From Streptosporangium violaceochromogenes (GTDB taxonomy: Bacteria; Actinomycetota; Actinomycetes; Streptosporangiales; Streptosporangiaceae): 64,000 nucleotides of DNA. The stretch spans positions 1 through 64,000 of the forward strand of contig NZ_BNBB01000020.1 of NCBI RefSeq assembly GCF_014654615.1, read 5' to 3'. The number at the start of each line of letters is the position of its first letter. Position 1 is the stretch's first letter. Below, one piece after another: positions 50,879 through 61,113 of the stretch. The notes beneath the pieces were generated by a model. It was not told the origin of the DNA, ran no database searches, and saw nothing but the letters and a program-made list of their open reading frames with translations. Position numbers and translations under genes: made by a program.

Positions 50879-53800
50879 CTAGGCGCCGGTCGAGGCGGTC
50901 CAGCTGTCCAGGTCGGCCTCGGCCAGAAGCAGCGGAACGGCGGCCGGGTCGCGCAGCAGGGCGGCCACGGCGAGCCGGTCGCCCCACTGGCCCGACGCCC
51001 ACGCCAGGCCGCGGGCCAGCCCCTCCACCCCCGAGGCGTGCACCGTTCCCTCGAAGAACCGCCAGGCGGCGGGAACGTCGTCCACCAGCAGCTTCTCGTG
51101 CTCCACATAGGTCGCGGGCGCGGTCGGCAGCAGGGACCGCACGGCCGCCGGCACGTCGCGGACCGTCCCCGCGGAGGTCACCTCCCCGACGGCCTCCTCC
51201 CCGGCCAGCGGCAGGTCCAGCAGCTCCGACAGCGCCTCGGCCAGGTCGAACGGGCCGAGGACCAGCGGACGGCCGGCCACCAGCGGCAGCAGGTCGGGCG
51301 CCTCGACCACGACGGGCTCCCCCGCCACGTCTCCGGCCCCGCCGGACAGCGGACGGCCGTCCTCGGCGTCGACGACGACGATCTCGCCGTTCAGGACGGC
51401 GCGTACCGCGCGCGGAGGCGCGACCCGGGTGGGGGCGACTCCGGCGAGGGCCACCCACAGGGCGCGGAGCTGGGCCCGGTCCACCTCGACCGAGGGGTCG
51501 CCCAGCAGGTCGAGGACCTCGTCGGGCCCTCCGTGCGAGGCCAGCAGGTCGGGCAGCGTGGTCCGGACGCCGATCATCGCCAGCGCGCCCTCGTCCAGGC
51601 CGGCGGGGGCGTCGCCGTACAGGCCGAACAGCAGCGGGTCACCGGAGGGAAGCCGCAGCCGGGTCGGGCGCGTGCCGCCGAGCACCGGGTGGGTGGACAG
51701 CCACCACGCGGTGTAGGACGGCACCTCCACCACCTCCCCGGCGACCAGGAGACGCAGCGGGTGCAGCACCGAGCGCAGCGGCGGGCGGCTGAGCAGGGCC
51801 AGGGCCGAGGGCCAGTCGGCGACGTACTCCAGGTCGCGGACGGCGGAGAACTCCCTGGCGACCGGCGGCACGTCCGTCTCGGGCAGCAGGTCGAGAACGG
51901 CCTCCAGCCACTCGTCCTCGCGGTCCAGGTCGTGATCGCAGTCGTCGGGGTCGATCATGACGTCGGTGTCGTTGACCACGGCGAAGCCGTCGAGCACCCC
52001 GGCCGCGGCCAGCACCCGTGAGCCGTAGCGGTCCACCAGCTCGGGCGCGGCCGTGCCGAAGTGCGTCTCGGGGTCCAGCAGCCCGGCCAGGGACCCGTCG
52101 GCCAGCAGCAGCTCGCCCGCGGGGTACAGCTCGCCGTCGGCGCCGCGCAGCGCCAGCTCCGACAGCCACGGCGCCTCCCCGGCGACCAGCCCGGCGGCGT
52201 CGATGAGGGCGAGCACCGCCGCCGAGACCGGCTCCGCGTCGGGACTGTCCAGCGACTCGGCCACGGCGGCGCGGGTCAGCGGGTCTTCCAGGACCGTCCG
52301 GGGCGTCGCCTCGCCCGCGCCCAGCCGCAGCAGCAGGGGATGAGCCGCCTGCGGATGCACGACCCGCAGCCCGAGCGGGCCCAGGACGGAGGGGTCCAGG
52401 CGGGAGCCGTCGGCCAGCAGCAGCGTGCCGCGCGGCCCGCGAACCAGGCGGCCGTCGGCCAGCGGCACCGGCAGCGCGCCAAGGGCCTCGGGGTCGTCGG
52501 CGGGCAGCACCTCGTACAGGGATCGCCACCAGGCGGGGTCCCTGTCCTTGACGACGTCGCCGGAGAGCATGTCCACAACGTCGGCGAGCTCCACCCGCCG
52601 CACGCCGAGCGCGGTGAGCCCGGGATGCCTGGACGGCCAGCCGGCGGGCAGCAGCCCGGGAACCATGTCGGCGATCTTCGCCAGCAGTTCGCCCGGTCCG
52701 GCGACCACCGACGCCTGCCGCCCGGCCACGACCGGCTCCCCGCCACTCGGGCCCGCCTCCCGGCCGGAGACGTCCGGCCTCCCCGCGGGCAGGCCCTCGG
52801 CGTCGGCGGGCGGGGAGAGCGCGGGCAGCAGCGGCGCGTCGGGAAGCCCGCACAGAATCGCCCGGCGGATCCGGGCGTCGAGCTCCCCCTTGCCCATCAG
52901 GCCGGGGACGAGGCCGAGCAGGGCCGGCGTGCGGGGCAGCCCGGTGAGCAGTTCGAGGTAGGTGTCGGCGGCGCGCTCGACGAGGAAGTCGGTCAGCGGG
53001 CCGGCGGCCACGTGCCGCCGGTCGGTGGCCATCGGGAACGAGGCGATCAGCAGGGCGGGCAGGTCGAGGGGCTCGGAGCTCGGCGTGGGCGCGTGCACCA
53101 CGGGCGGCACCCGCGCGGGCAGCGGCCTCGGCTCACCGCCGCCGTCAGGGCCGTCGACGGGTACGGCCCAGCGGACCAGCCAGTGGGGTCTGGCCCGTTC
53201 CTCGGTCGGCCGGTCGGCGAACAGCTCGGCCACCTGCTCGGGGGTGAACCGCCCCGAGGCCGACACCACCCGCCAGCCGTCGGGCAGGATCGTCCTGAGC
53301 TCGCCGTCCACGTCGATCTCGATCGATTCGAGCGCGGGCAGGCCCAGCACCAGCGCGGGACCGGCCTCCCGGAGCATCCGCCGGACGTCGTCCTCGGCCG
53401 CCGCGTCGCGCAGCGGCAGCCGTACGAGGGTGTCGAACCCCTCGGGGACCTCCACCGGCCCCGCGGGAAACGGCAGGCGCAGCAGCGGCACGTGCCCGGA
53501 GCGGTCGGTGAGTTCCTTGGCCAGCACGGGCTCGGCGGCCACCAGCGCGGTGGTCCGCTCACGCGACCAGCGCACGACGCCCGACCCGAGCGAGCCGATC
53601 ACCGGCTCGTCGCAGACCGAGACCACGGCGGCGAAGCCGACGCCGAAGCGGCCCGCCGCGCCGGACTCGTCACGCTTGCCCGAGACGCGCAGGGTGGACA
53701 GGCCCTCGACGGCGGCGGCGTCGATCGGGGCGCCGGTGTTGGCGGCCGACAGCACGCCCTCGCGCAGCGACAGCCTGAGCCTGCCGGGCACCCCGGCGCG

Positions 53801-53971
53801 CAGTGCGGCGTCGGCGGCGTTCTGGGCGAGCTCGACGATCAGCCGGTCGCGGTACCCGCCGAGCGCGAAGTCCTCCTCCGCGTTGGCGTCCTCGCGAAAC
53901 CGCGCGGGCGAGGCCGTCCAGGCCGCGAGAACGGCGGAGCGCAGTCGTTCGGTGCCGAAGATGTCAGTCAC
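50879..53971 (-). CDS. sacsin/Hsp90-like GHKL ATPase
   Basis: A 1030-aa protein with an N-terminal Hsp90-type ATP-binding domain: the N-box ELAQNAADAALRAG, AANTGAPID, and the G-box AGRFGVGFAAVVSV. Such proteins resemble the sacsin repeat unit and may act as chaperones or in defence-like systems, but none is characterised here. The long C-terminal part is rich in Leu, Asp and Ala and has no other recognised domain. It is followed upstream on the same strand by DUF3027, a pairing common in actinobacteria. The length and single ATPase region look complete. Confidence 0.78.
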   Translation of the reverse strand: MTDIFGTERLRSAVLAAWTASPARFREDANAEEDFALGGYRDRLIVELAQNAADAALRAGVPGRLRLSLREGVLSAANTGAPIDAAAVEGLSTLRVSGKRDESGAAGRFGVGFAAVVSVCDEPVIGSLGSGVVRWSRERTTALVAAEPVLAKELTDRSGHVPLLRLPFPAGPVEVPEGFDTLVRLPLRDAAAEDDVRRMLREAGPALVLGLPALESIEIDVDGELRTILPDGWRVVSASGRFTPEQVAELFADRPTEERARPHWLVRWAVPVDGPDGGGEPRPLPARVPPVVHAPTPSSEPLDLPALLIASFPMATDRRHVAAGPLTDFLVERAADTYLELLTGLPRTPALLGLVPGLMGKGELDARIRRAILCGLPDAPLLPALSPPADAEGLPAGRPDVSGREAGPSGGEPVVAGRQASVVAGPGELLAKIADMVPGLLPAGWPSRHPGLTALGVRRVELADVVDMLSGDVVKDRDPAWWRSLYEVLPADDPEALGALPVPLADGRLVRGPRGTLLLADGSRLDPSVLGPLGLRVVHPQAAHPLLLRLGAGEATPRTVLEDPLTRAAVAESLDSPDAEPVSAAVLALIDAAGLVAGEAPWLSELALRGADGELYPAGELLLADGSLAGLLDPETHFGTAAPELVDRYGSRVLAAAGVLDGFAVVNDTDVMIDPDDCDHDLDREDEWLEAVLDLLPETDVPPVAREFSAVRDLEYVADWPSALALLSRPPLRSVLHPLRLLVAGEVVEVPSYTAWWLSTHPVLGGTRPTRLRLPSGDPLLFGLYGDAPAGLDEGALAMIGVRTTLPDLLASHGGPDEVLDLLGDPSVEVDRAQLRALWVALAGVAPTRVAPPRAVRAVLNGEIVVVDAEDGRPLSGGAGDVAGEPVVVEAPDLLPLVAGRPLVLGPFDLAEALSELLDLPLAGEEAVGEVTSAGTVRDVPAAVRSLLPTAPATYVEHEKLLVDDVPAAWRFFEGTVHASGVEGLARGLAWASGQWGDRLAVAALLRDPAAVPLLLAEADLDSWTASTGA

Positions 53972-54067
53972 AGCGATGAGTCCAAAGGTTGGGGGCCCTG
54001 CAGATCACGTCGCGTCGCGACCCGCCGGGCGGAAGGCGCCCGGCGGCCTCGTGGGAGCGGCGTCGGA

Positions 54068-54883
54068 TCAGGAGTGACCCAGCGGCTCGGCGGCGGTGTC
54101 GTCAACGGAACCGGCCAGGTCCGGTTCGGAGACGTCCTCGGCCATGTCGTAGGCGTGGTCGTCGAGAATCGGTGAGGTGGGCTCGACCTGGGGGGGCAGC
54201 ACGGCGGCCTCGGAGTGCGCGCCGCAGCCGTGGTCGGCGGCGACCACCCGGCCGTCGTCGGGGGCGTACTCGTTGGCGCAGACCCCGAAGCCCATGCCCA
54301 GCGCGCCGGCGAGCGGCCAGTAGAAGCCACAGGTGGAGCACTGGGCCGGAGCGGCGTGCGCGAGCGGGGTGTGCGGACCGGACTCACCGGCGTGCCAGCG
54401 CCGCACCGCCCGGTCGCGCCCGATCGCGGAGAGCACCCTGGCCCGGCCGAGGCCGTACTCGAAGATCATCTGGTGGTCGACCTCTTCGCCGGCCTCGGTG
54501 AAGCCGGGGGCGAGCCGCGCGTCGTCGGCGGAGGTGGGCAGCAGGTCGCCCACCCCGAGGTCGCCGGGGCGCAGCCGTTCGCTCCACGGCACCCACTCGG
54601 GCGGCAGCAGCGCGCCCGCGCCGGGCAGGAGGACGACCTCGCTGACCGTCACGGTGCGTGCCCGCGAAGCCCGCACGACGGTGACGGCCCAGCGCCACCC
54701 TCGGTAGGCACGGTCAAGGCAGGCGAAGTAATGCGTGACGATCCGGTCGCCTTCGGCCTCGACCCCGAGGTGCTCACCGACCTCTTCGGGCCTGACGTTC
54801 TCCTCGATCGCGGACCGTGCCCGGTCGACGGCGGCGGCGCAGGCCGGGTCGGCGACGATGGCGCGGGTTCGAGGGCGGCTCAC
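54068..54883 (-). CDS. DUF3027 family protein
   Basis: A 271-aa DUF3027 protein. The N-terminal part includes EEVGEHLGVEAEGDRIVTHY and RGWRWAVTVVRASRARTVTV. The C-terminal part has a zinc-binding-like CSTCGFYWPLAGALGMGFGV, then CANEYAPDDGRVV and DHGCGAHSE. GGAGGAGGA lies before the GTG. It precedes the sacsin-like ATPase by about 96 bases on the same strand, and they may be cotranscribed. Its function is unknown; conserved Cys and His residues suggest metal binding. Confidence 0.88.
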   Translation of the reverse strand: MSRPRTRAIVADPACAAAVDRARSAIEENVRPEEVGEHLGVEAEGDRIVTHYFACLDRAYRGWRWAVTVVRASRARTVTVSEVVLLPGAGALLPPEWVPWSERLRPGDLGVGDLLPTSADDARLAPGFTEAGEEVDHQMIFEYGLGRARVLSAIGRDRAVRRWHAGESGPHTPLAHAAPAQCSTCGFYWPLAGALGMGFGVCANEYAPDDGRVVAADHGCGAHSEAAVLPPQVEPTSPILDDHAYDMAEDVSEPDLAGSVDDTAAEPLGHS

Positions 54884-55146
54884 GAGTCCTCCTCCGCCGG
54901 CTTGGCGGCCCGACGGCCGCTGTCCGTACTACCTAGCTCGCTACGCTGACTCACAGTTCATTCTCACCTATGCCAGGAGCGAACGGCACCCGCCCCCGTC
55001 ATCCCCGGCCGGTGATCATCACCCTCCGCGTCCGGCCGCGCCGAACCGCAAACCGGAAACCGCTTTCATCGGGACATTAATCACAACGGATAAGGGCGAA
55101 CCATGGCACCAGACATCTCACCCGTCATTCGGGTAAGACTGAATGC

Positions 55147-56883
55147 GTGGCAGGTGGGTGGAGACAGGCGCGCGAGACGGCGGGGGCGGCCTGCCGTCTG
55201 ATCGGCCGCTCGGCCGCCGGAGCGGGGCGGGCGACGGCGCGCGCGGGCAGGGGCGCGGGACGGGCGGCGGTGCGCGCCGGGCGCGGCACGGTGAACGGGA
55301 CCCGGCGGATCGGCTCCGCCTCCCGACGGCTCACCCACGCCCAGGGAGCGGGCCGTACGGGCCTCGGCCAGCTCATCGAACTGACCGCGGCGCAGAGCGC
55401 GGGCGACGCGCTGGTCACGGCCGCGCTGGCCGGGACGCTGTTCAGGATCCCGGTCAACGAGGCCCGGGGGCAGGTCGCGCTCTACCTGCTGATCACGATG
55501 ATCCCCTTCGTGGTGGTCGCGCCCTTCGTCGGCCCGGTCCTCGACCGCTTCCGCTCCGGCAGGCGCTTCGTGATGGCGGGCACCCTCTTCGGCCGCGGCC
55601 TGCTCTGCTTCGCGATGGCCGCGGCGATCGTCCCCAGCGACGTCCTCACCATCTTCCCCGCGGCGCTGGCCGTGCTGGTGCTGTCCAAGGCCTACAGCGT
55701 CTCGCGTGCCGCGATCATGCCGAACGTGCTGCCCGCCGACATCCCGCTGGTCGCCGCCAACGCCCGGGTCGCCCTGTTCACGCTGGTCACCGCCGGGGTC
55801 GCCCTGCCGCTCGGGGCGGGCGTCAGCGCCTGGCCCGGCCCCGAGTGGGCGCTGCGCGGGGCGACGGCGATCTTCATCCTGCTGGGTGTGCTGGCCGTAC
55901 GGCTCCCGCGTCACGTGGACTCCCCCGACCTTGAGGATCTGGAGGACCCACAGGAGGAGGGGGAGCGGCCCCGCCGCCGGCGCGCGCTGCCGGCCGTGGG
56001 GCCCGTGGTCGCCGAGGCCATGACCGCCAACGTGGCCGTCCGTCTCTTCGGCGGGTTCCTGCTGTTCTACCTCCTCTTCCTCGTGCGGGACGGAAACCTG
56101 CCCGGCCTCTCCCCGGCGGTGACCATCGGCGTGCTGGCCGTGTCCGCCGGGGCGGGCGGCCTCGCGGGGTCGGCCGTGGCCTCGTGGACGCGCGGCCGTT
56201 CTCCGCAGGTCATCGTGCTGGCCACGCTCGCGCTCGCGGCCTCGACCACGGTGGCGGCGGCGATCATGTTCACCCTCTGGAGCGCGGTGGCCGTCGCGCT
56301 GACGGCCTCCTTCGCCCAGGGGCTGGGCAAGCTCGCCCTGGACGCGATCGTGCAGCGGGAGATCGGCGAGGAGGTCCGTTCCTCGACCTTCGGGGTTGTG
56401 GAGGCGTTCTTGCAGGTCGCGTGGGTGATCGGCGGCCTGGTCGGGCTGCTGTTCTCCCTGTTCGCCAGGGGGCCGGCCGGGCTCGCGGTGATGGCCGCGG
56501 TGCTCGGCGGCACATTCGTCTGGCTGCTGGTACGGCGGCGCGCGCGGGTCGGCGCGCGAGACGCGCGGGTCGAGGCGGCCAGGGCGGCCCGCACGCGGGC
56601 CCGCGCGGCCGGGGACGACGGCTCGCCCGCTCCCGGCGCCGCGCCCGGCGACCCCCCGCCCTCGTCACCGCCCCCGGAACCGGAGCACACGGCGGCGCCG
56701 CAGGACACGGCGGCACCGGACGAGACGGCACCGGACGAGACCTCGGCGCCCTCCGGCGACCGGCGCCCCGCCTCCTGGAGGTGGCGGCGCCCCCCGTCGG
56801 GGGCGACGACCACCGTGGTCGTACGGCGGGACGATCCGCCCACCGAGAAACGGACCAAGCCCCTGACCAACCCCCACGGCTGA
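55147..56883 (+). CDS. MFS transporter
   Basis: A 578-aa transporter. An unusually basic Ala/Arg/Gly-rich N-terminus (about 1-65) precedes the membrane part, which begins GQLIELTAAQSAGDALVTAA and has about twelve helices with the MFS loop GPVLDRFRSGRRFVMAG. The C-terminal tail is long, Pro/Glu/Asp-rich and probably disordered. GTG 55147 follows an AT-richer region with little spacing for a ribosome binding site, so it may be leaderless. The substrate is unknown. A strong palindrome follows the stop and separates it from the convergent cold-shock gene. Confidence 0.85.
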   Translation: MAGGWRQARETAGAACRLIGRSAAGAGRATARAGRGAGRAAVRAGRGTVNGTRRIGSASRRLTHAQGAGRTGLGQLIELTAAQSAGDALVTAALAGTLFRIPVNEARGQVALYLLITMIPFVVVAPFVGPVLDRFRSGRRFVMAGTLFGRGLLCFAMAAAIVPSDVLTIFPAALAVLVLSKAYSVSRAAIMPNVLPADIPLVAANARVALFTLVTAGVALPLGAGVSAWPGPEWALRGATAIFILLGVLAVRLPRHVDSPDLEDLEDPQEEGERPRRRRALPAVGPVVAEAMTANVAVRLFGGFLLFYLLFLVRDGNLPGLSPAVTIGVLAVSAGAGGLAGSAVASWTRGRSPQVIVLATLALAASTTVAAAIMFTLWSAVAVALTASFAQGLGKLALDAIVQREIGEEVRSSTFGVVEAFLQVAWVIGGLVGLLFSLFARGPAGLAVMAAVLGGTFVWLLVRRRARVGARDARVEAARAARTRARAAGDDGSPAPGAAPGDPPPSSPPPEPEHTAAPQDTAAPDETAPDETSAPSGDRRPASWRWRRPPSGATTTVVVRRDDPPTEKRTKPLTNPHG

Positions 56884-57091
56884 CCCGTAAGGGGGAACCG
56901 GGCGGCGGGCTTCCGGTTGAAGCGGGTGCCCTGGCCGGCCCACGGCCGACCCGTGAAGGGAGGCCGGGCCCCGGGGCGTCCGGCGACGACCTGGAACGTT
57001 CCCCCTCCGCTCCGGGGAGGCCGGGCCGTCTTTCGGGAAAGCGGCTCGCGGCCCGCGCCGCCCTCCCTTTTCAGGGACGGAGGTCCGTAAT

Positions 57092-57114
57092 GAAAGCCCT
57101 TCGAAGGGACTTTC
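57092..57114. terminator. palindromic hairpin between MFS and cold-shock genes
   Basis: The 12-base palindrome CCCTTCGAAGGG (57097-57108) is flanked by GAAAG and CTTTC with one unpaired base, giving about 10-11 bp of stem. It lies between convergent genes and suits a bidirectional terminator; the flanking pyrimidine tracts help. Confidence 0.45.
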
Positions 57115-57296
57115 CCACGAACCTTCGCTCATCCGGAAAAAAGGGGATGGGGACGCGGACCGCGGGGTGAACACGGTCAGCGGCTCTTTCCAACACGTAT
57201 GTCTCCTCACACCCACCGTCCCCTCCGCCGAAGGCGGCGCGGGGCGCGGGGCGCGGGATCGTGGAGTGTCACGAGGGGAGAGCCGAAGGGGGCGGT

Positions 57297-57695
57297 TCAG
57301 TCGTCCAGGTCGTCCGCCACGGCGCGGAGCACCGCGGCGATCTTCTTGGCGTGCGCGGCCTCCGGGTGCTTCCCCTTCTGGTAGGACATGGAGACCGAGT
57401 CCAGGAGTTTGATCAGGTCCTCCACGATGACCACCATCTCGTCGGGCTTTTTGCGCTTTCCCCTTGACTTGGCGGCCTTGGCGAGCGTGGGGGGCTGGTC
57501 GACGACGCGCACCGAAAGCGCCTGCTGACCTCGGCGCCCTTCGGCCACGCCGAATTCGACCTTCTGACCCGGCTTGAGGGAATCCACGCCATCGGGAAGC
57601 GCGGAAGAATGCACGAAGACCTCACCGCCGTCGTCGCGGGTGAGGAAGCCGAAACCCTTGTCGGCGTCGTACCACTTGACCTTGCCACTCGGCAC
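57297..57695 (-). CDS. cold-shock protein with C-terminal extension
   Basis: A 132-aa protein. Residues 1-66 form a cold-shock domain with the RNA-binding motifs GKVKWYDADKGFGFLTRD and EVFVHSSALPDG. A basic linker (AKSRGKRKKP) and a helical extension (VIVEDLIKLLDSVSMSYQKG) follow, which most CspA-type proteins lack. The combination occurs in several actinobacteria and may add a second interaction surface. A GAGG lies about 14 bases before the ATG, rather far for efficient initiation. It acts as an RNA chaperone or regulator by family knowledge. Confidence 0.9.
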   Translation of the reverse strand: MPSGKVKWYDADKGFGFLTRDDGGEVFVHSSALPDGVDSLKPGQKVEFGVAEGRRGQQALSVRVVDQPPTLAKAAKSRGKRKKPDEMVVIVEDLIKLLDSVSMSYQKGKHPEAAHAKKIAAVLRAVADDLDD

Positions 57696-57785
57696 AGGGG
57701 TGACCTCGTTCAGACTGTCGTGAAAAGGAATGGATGTAGGTTATGCCCAGCGAGGGCCTGGAGCGACCGTCGATTCAGACCCGAA

Positions 57786-58403
57786 TTACACGAGGGCGAC
57801 GGGGCTTCTCCAGCCGTCGAACCACTGGGCGAATTCGGTGAGGTCGCCGAGTATCACGTCCGCTCCGTGCCCGCGTAACTCCTCGGGCCCGTACAGGCCG
57901 GTCGCCACCCCCACGCTGAGGGCGCCCCCGGCCCGCGCCCCGTCGATGTCGGCGACGTGGTCCCCGACGTAGGCGTCCGCGCCGAACTCGGCGAGCGCGG
58001 GCCCCTTGCCGGCCCCGAAGACCGCGCCGGCGACCACGTCCACCTCAAGGCCGAGGAAGCCCACCGTCCTCGTCGCGTCGAGGGTGTTCTTCCCGGTCAC
58101 CACGATGACCTTGCCGCCCGCCCGCCGTACGGCCTCCACGGCCTCACGCGCTCCGGGCATCGCCGTGGTGGCGGGGACCGCGATCGAGGGGTACAGGGCC
58201 CGGAAGACGGCGACGGCCTCGGGAATCCGCTCGGCGGGCAGCCAGTTGGCCAGCTCCCATTCCAGGGGAGGGCCCAGCCGGGCCACCACGGCGGCGCTGT
58301 CGATGAACACGCCGACGCGCAGTGCCAGCTCGTCGTAGACCGCGGCGATGCCGGCGCGCGTGTCGGCCAGCGTCATGTCCAGGTCGAACCCCACCGACTT
58401 CAT
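57786..58403 (-). CDS. HAD-family phosphatase
   Basis: A 205-aa hydrolase. Motif I is GFDLDMTLAD with the nucleophilic Asp, motif II is the Thr in VIVVTGKN, and motif III/IV is YVGDHVADIDGARAGG. A helical cap lies between motifs I and II (AVYDELALRVGVFIDSAAVV). It resembles phosphoglycolate phosphatase-type enzymes, though the middle Met in DLDMT replaces the common Gly. GAAGG lies 5 bases before ATG 58403. The substrate is unknown. It is divergent from the helicase-associated gene. Confidence 0.87.
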   Translation of the reverse strand: MKSVGFDLDMTLADTRAGIAAVYDELALRVGVFIDSAAVVARLGPPLEWELANWLPAERIPEAVAVFRALYPSIAVPATTAMPGAREAVEAVRRAGGKVIVVTGKNTLDATRTVGFLGLEVDVVAGAVFGAGKGPALAEFGADAYVGDHVADIDGARAGGALSVGVATGLYGPEELRGHGADVILGDLTEFAQWFDGWRSPVALV

Positions 58404-58621
58404 CCGGGCCTTCACCGCTCCTTGTCCGCCTGGCGGAAGGCTGCTCCGCAGGAGTATCGCAGGATGCCACATCGGGCGACAGTGGTGATCTCTGGATCGT
58501 TGCCGACAAGGTACGCCGCGGCCCCCGGGCCGGGAACGCGGACGCTCAGGAGAAAAGTCTGTTTTCCCGAGGTCTTTCCCGAGTCTCCGCTCTGTCGGTT
58601 CCGCCTCCTACCATGGACGGA

Positions 58622-61012
58622 ATGAGCACGGAGTTCACCGAGTGGCTGCGCAGCCGAGACGACGAGCAGCTGCGGGCCCTGGTCACCGTGCGGCCCGAGC
58701 TCATCACCCCGGTTCCGGCCCATGTCGAGGGGCTGGCCGGGCGGGCGAGCAGCCCGTCGGCCGTCGCCCGCGTGCTCGACCGTCTCGACCGGTTCACCCT
58801 CGCGGTCGTGGAGGCGCTGGTCGTGCTCCCCTCCCCCACCGGCTACCGCGCGCTGCGCGACCGGATGGCCCGCGCGCTCCCCGAGGGGGTGGCCGCCCCG
58901 GCGCTGCGGGTCGCGCTCACCGAGACCGTCGAGCGGTTGCGGACGCTCGCCCTGGTCTACGGCCCGCAGACCGCGCCGACCCCGGCCCCGGGGGTCCGTG
59001 AGGTCCTGGAGACACCCGCCGGGCTGGGCCCGCCCGCCGTGGAGGTCTTCCGGCACCACCCCGCCGAGCGTCTGTCCGAGCTGATCCGCGACATCGGCGG
59101 GGCGGACGCCGCCGGCGCCGCCCGTCCCCCCAAGGAGACCCTCGCCGGGCTGCTCGGCGACCCGGCGACCCTCACCCGCCTGCTCGGCGAGATCTCCCCG
59201 CAGGCCAGGTCGGCGCTCGACGAGCTGGCCTGGGGGCCTCCCAGCGGCCGGGTGCCCAACGCCCGGCGGGAGGTACGGGCCGCCGCCGCCCAGTCGCCGA
59301 TCGAGGAGCTGCTGGCACGCGCGCTGCTCGGCGCCACCGGCGAGGAGACCGTCGTCCTGCCCCGCGAGGTCGGCCTGTTCCTGCGCGGCGGCCGGATCCA
59401 CCGCGACCTGTCCCCCCTGCCGCCCGCCCTGACGGGGGTCGCCCGTGACCGGGGGCTCGCCGACCGCACGGCCGCGGGGCAGGCGTTCGCGTTCACGCGC
59501 GCGGTCGAGGAGCTGTGCGAGCGATGGAGCGTCGAGCCGCCCGGCGTGCTGCGCGGCGGCGGCCTGGCCGTACGCGACCTGAAGCGGGCGTCGGGCCTGC
59601 TCGACCTGCCCGAGTGGGTGACCGGGCTGGTCGTCGAGGTGGCGTACGCCGCGGGGCTGCTGGCCGCGAGCGGCGGGGTCGACGGCGACTGGCTGCCCAC
59701 CTCCGCCTACGACGTCTGGAGGGTGAGGAGCACCGAAGACCGCTGGGGGACGCTGGCCGCGGCGTGGCTGGCAACCGACCGGGTGCCGGGGGTGATCGGC
59801 GAGCGCGACGAGCGCGACCGGCTGCTCAACGCCCTCCACCCCGATCTGCGGCGCCCGGCGGCGGCCGAGGTGCGCGCCGCCACCCTCGGCGTGCTCGCCG
59901 CGGCGGGGCCCGGCGTGGCCCCCACCGCGGAGTCGGTGGGCGAACGCCTGGCCTGGGAGCAGCCCCGCCGCCGCGGCGCCCGGCGCGACCGGCTCATGGC
60001 GTTCACGCTGCGCGAGGCCGAGCAGATCGGGGTGACCGGCCTGGGCGTGATCTCCGGCCACGGCCGCGCCCTGCTCCGCGGCGGGCGGGCCGAGGCGATG
60101 ACCCGGCTGGCCCCGCTGCTGCCCGAGCCGCTCGACCACGTGCTCCTGCAGGCCGACCTGACCGCCGTCGCCCCGGGGCCGCTCACCGGCGACCTGAGGC
60201 GATGGCTGGCGCTGGCCGCCGACGTGGAGTCCACCGGCGGGGCGACGGTCTACCGGTTCTGCGAGCGGTCGATCCGGCGGGCCCTGGACGCCGGGCAGGG
60301 CGCCGACGAGATGCTGGCCATGCTGGAGCGTCACTCCACCACGCCCGTCCCGCAGCCGCTGGGCTACCTCGTCACCGACGTGGCCCGCCGCCACGGACGT
60401 ATGCGCGTCGGCACGGCGAGCTCCTACATACGGTGTGACGACTCCTCGCTGCTCGACGAGGTGATGGCCGACCGGCGGGCGATCCCGCTGCGGCTGCGCA
60501 GGCTCGCCCCCACCGTGATCGCCTCCGGCACCCCCAGGTCCGCCCTGGTCGACGCGCTGCGCGCCATGGGGTACGCCCCGGCCGCCGAGTCCCTGGAGGG
60601 CGACGTGCTCATCGCCAGGCTCGACGCCCGCCGGGCCGACGGCTCGACGTCCCCGCGCCCCACGGCGACGTTCAACGGCCCGGAGGCCGACGTCGTGGCG
60701 GCGGCGGTGCGCGCCGTACGGGCCGGAGACGCCGCCCACCGGTCACGCCGCGCCCCGGTGGGCGCCCCCGCGGGTCAGGTGCCCCGCTCGCCGGCGACCG
60801 CCACGATCAACGCCCTGCGCGAGGCGATCCGCCAGGGTTCGCAGGTCTGGATCGGCTACCTCGACTCCCAGGGGAACGCCACCAGCCGGATCCTCGAACC
60901 CGCGCGACTGGAGGGTGGCTACCTCACCGCCTACGATGAGACCCGCGCGGCCGTGCACCGCTTCGCCCTGCACCGCATCACCGGCATCACCGACGTCACC
61001 GACATCAACTGA
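58622..61012 (+). CDS. helicase-associated domain protein (XPB/Ssl2 partner)
   Basis: A 796-aa protein of the actinobacterial helicase-C-terminal-like family that accompanies XPB. N-terminal helices include FTEWLRSRDDEQLRALVTVR. The central region is helical and Leu-rich (LTRLLGEISPQARSALDELA). The C-terminal part has the conserved QPLGYLVTDVARRHGRMRVG and a WYL-like end (VWIGYLDSQGNATSRILEPA). No Walker motifs are present, so it is not a helicase itself. ATG 58622 or 58613 are both possible. It lies just upstream of the DUF4190 and XPB genes in the same direction. Confidence 0.82.
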   Translation: MSTEFTEWLRSRDDEQLRALVTVRPELITPVPAHVEGLAGRASSPSAVARVLDRLDRFTLAVVEALVVLPSPTGYRALRDRMARALPEGVAAPALRVALTETVERLRTLALVYGPQTAPTPAPGVREVLETPAGLGPPAVEVFRHHPAERLSELIRDIGGADAAGAARPPKETLAGLLGDPATLTRLLGEISPQARSALDELAWGPPSGRVPNARREVRAAAAQSPIEELLARALLGATGEETVVLPREVGLFLRGGRIHRDLSPLPPALTGVARDRGLADRTAAGQAFAFTRAVEELCERWSVEPPGVLRGGGLAVRDLKRASGLLDLPEWVTGLVVEVAYAAGLLAASGGVDGDWLPTSAYDVWRVRSTEDRWGTLAAAWLATDRVPGVIGERDERDRLLNALHPDLRRPAAAEVRAATLGVLAAAGPGVAPTAESVGERLAWEQPRRRGARRDRLMAFTLREAEQIGVTGLGVISGHGRALLRGGRAEAMTRLAPLLPEPLDHVLLQADLTAVAPGPLTGDLRRWLALAADVESTGGATVYRFCERSIRRALDAGQGADEMLAMLERHSTTPVPQPLGYLVTDVARRHGRMRVGTASSYIRCDDSSLLDEVMADRRAIPLRLRRLAPTVIASGTPRSALVDALRAMGYAPAAESLEGDVLIARLDARRADGSTSPRPTATFNGPEADVVAAAVRAVRAGDAAHRSRRAPVGAPAGQVPRSPATATINALREAIRQGSQVWIGYLDSQGNATSRILEPARLEGGYLTAYDETRAAVHRFALHRITGITDVTDIN

Positions 61013-61113
61013 CCGGAGCCCCCGGCGGGCTCGGGCCGGGGACCACATGTGGTCCCCACCCCGCGTCCGCGGCGCCCGCCGACGTCCCACCTCGACGGAA
61101 GCGAGATCCACAA

